Source: Skeletonema tropicum (taxonomy: Eukaryota; Bacillariophyta; Thalassiosirophyceae; Thalassiosirales; Thalassiosiraceae). Taken from it: a stretch of 64,000 nucleotides of DNA. Shown piece after piece: positions 63,974-64,000 of the stretch. The notes below the pieces were generated by a model. The model saw nothing but the letters and a program-made list of their open reading frames with translations, had not been told where the DNA came from and did not search any database. The stretch spans positions 2,666,001-2,730,000 of the forward strand of contig CM074130.1 in NCBI GenBank assembly GCA_037178625.1. Reading direction: 5' to 3'. The stretch's first letter is position 1, and the number at the start of each line of letters is the position of its first letter. Both the position numbers and the translations under genes were made by a program.

Positions 63974-64000
63974 TGTTCTCCTATATCTATAGTTGCATAG

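Overview
The window reads as nuclear DNA of a diatom, most likely a centric one. Several proteins begin with a signal peptide followed by a diatom-type plastid cleavage motif (TSA|FAP, DA|FVQP, ES|FVPP, MA|FCPS, NA|YSF). The plastid glyceraldehyde-3-phosphate dehydrogenase is of the diatom GapC1 type. Introns are few, about 75-105 bp, with GTAAGT/GTGAGT donors, and genes are packed closely. A CEP131-like centriolar gene and an IQ coiled-coil gene of axonemal type fit a lineage with flagellated gametes, as in centric diatoms. No species is claimed.

Layout. 1-12 kb: the end of an acidic protein, an RBR ubiquitin ligase, a glutaredoxin/SH3BGR-like protein, a SET methyltransferase, ribosomal protein eS30, a membrane-anchored phosphatidylinositol 4-kinase and a WBP11/GYF splicing-type protein. 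12-20.5 kb: a very large HA-H15-DDT-WHIM-PWWP chromatin protein, a plastid AlgH/UPF0301 protein and an AlkB-like dioxygenase. 21.0-28.9 kb: a satellite array of about 43 tandem 184-bp units containing a recent 1,787-bp higher-order duplication. 29-40 kb: an EamA transporter, inositol-3-phosphate synthase, the divergent IQ/CEP131 pair, a small plastid protein and SMC2 condensin. 40.5-47 kb: a frame-broken gene of unknown function, a PIF/Harbinger-like DDE transposase with inverted-repeat elements of related sequence on both sides, and a glycine-rich protein. 47-64 kb: an RRM protein, a plastid 2Fe-2S protein, HAT1, plastid GAPDH, transketolase, a giant ankyrin-BTB protein, a fatty acid hydroxylase, a plastid methyltransferase and a branched-chain aminotransferase.

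The genes form no single pathway. Carbon metabolism is represented by GAPDH, transketolase and BCAT; inositol lipid metabolism by INO1 and PI4K; chromatin by SMC2, HAT1, the SET protein and the DDT/PWWP protein. Neighbours are often convergent with 15-70 bp gaps or divergent from promoters of about 100-250 bp.

The most unusual signal is a set of frame breaks. In three genes (WBP11/GYF, the 40.5-kb gene and transketolase) conserved protein continues without a gap in the +1 frame: 11 breaks, all of one polarity, while about 25 kb of other coding sequence is intact. The 184-bp satellite unit shows the same arithmetic, since it is open in one frame but has length 3n+1. Insertion-type assembly errors and real +1 frameshifting both remain possible.
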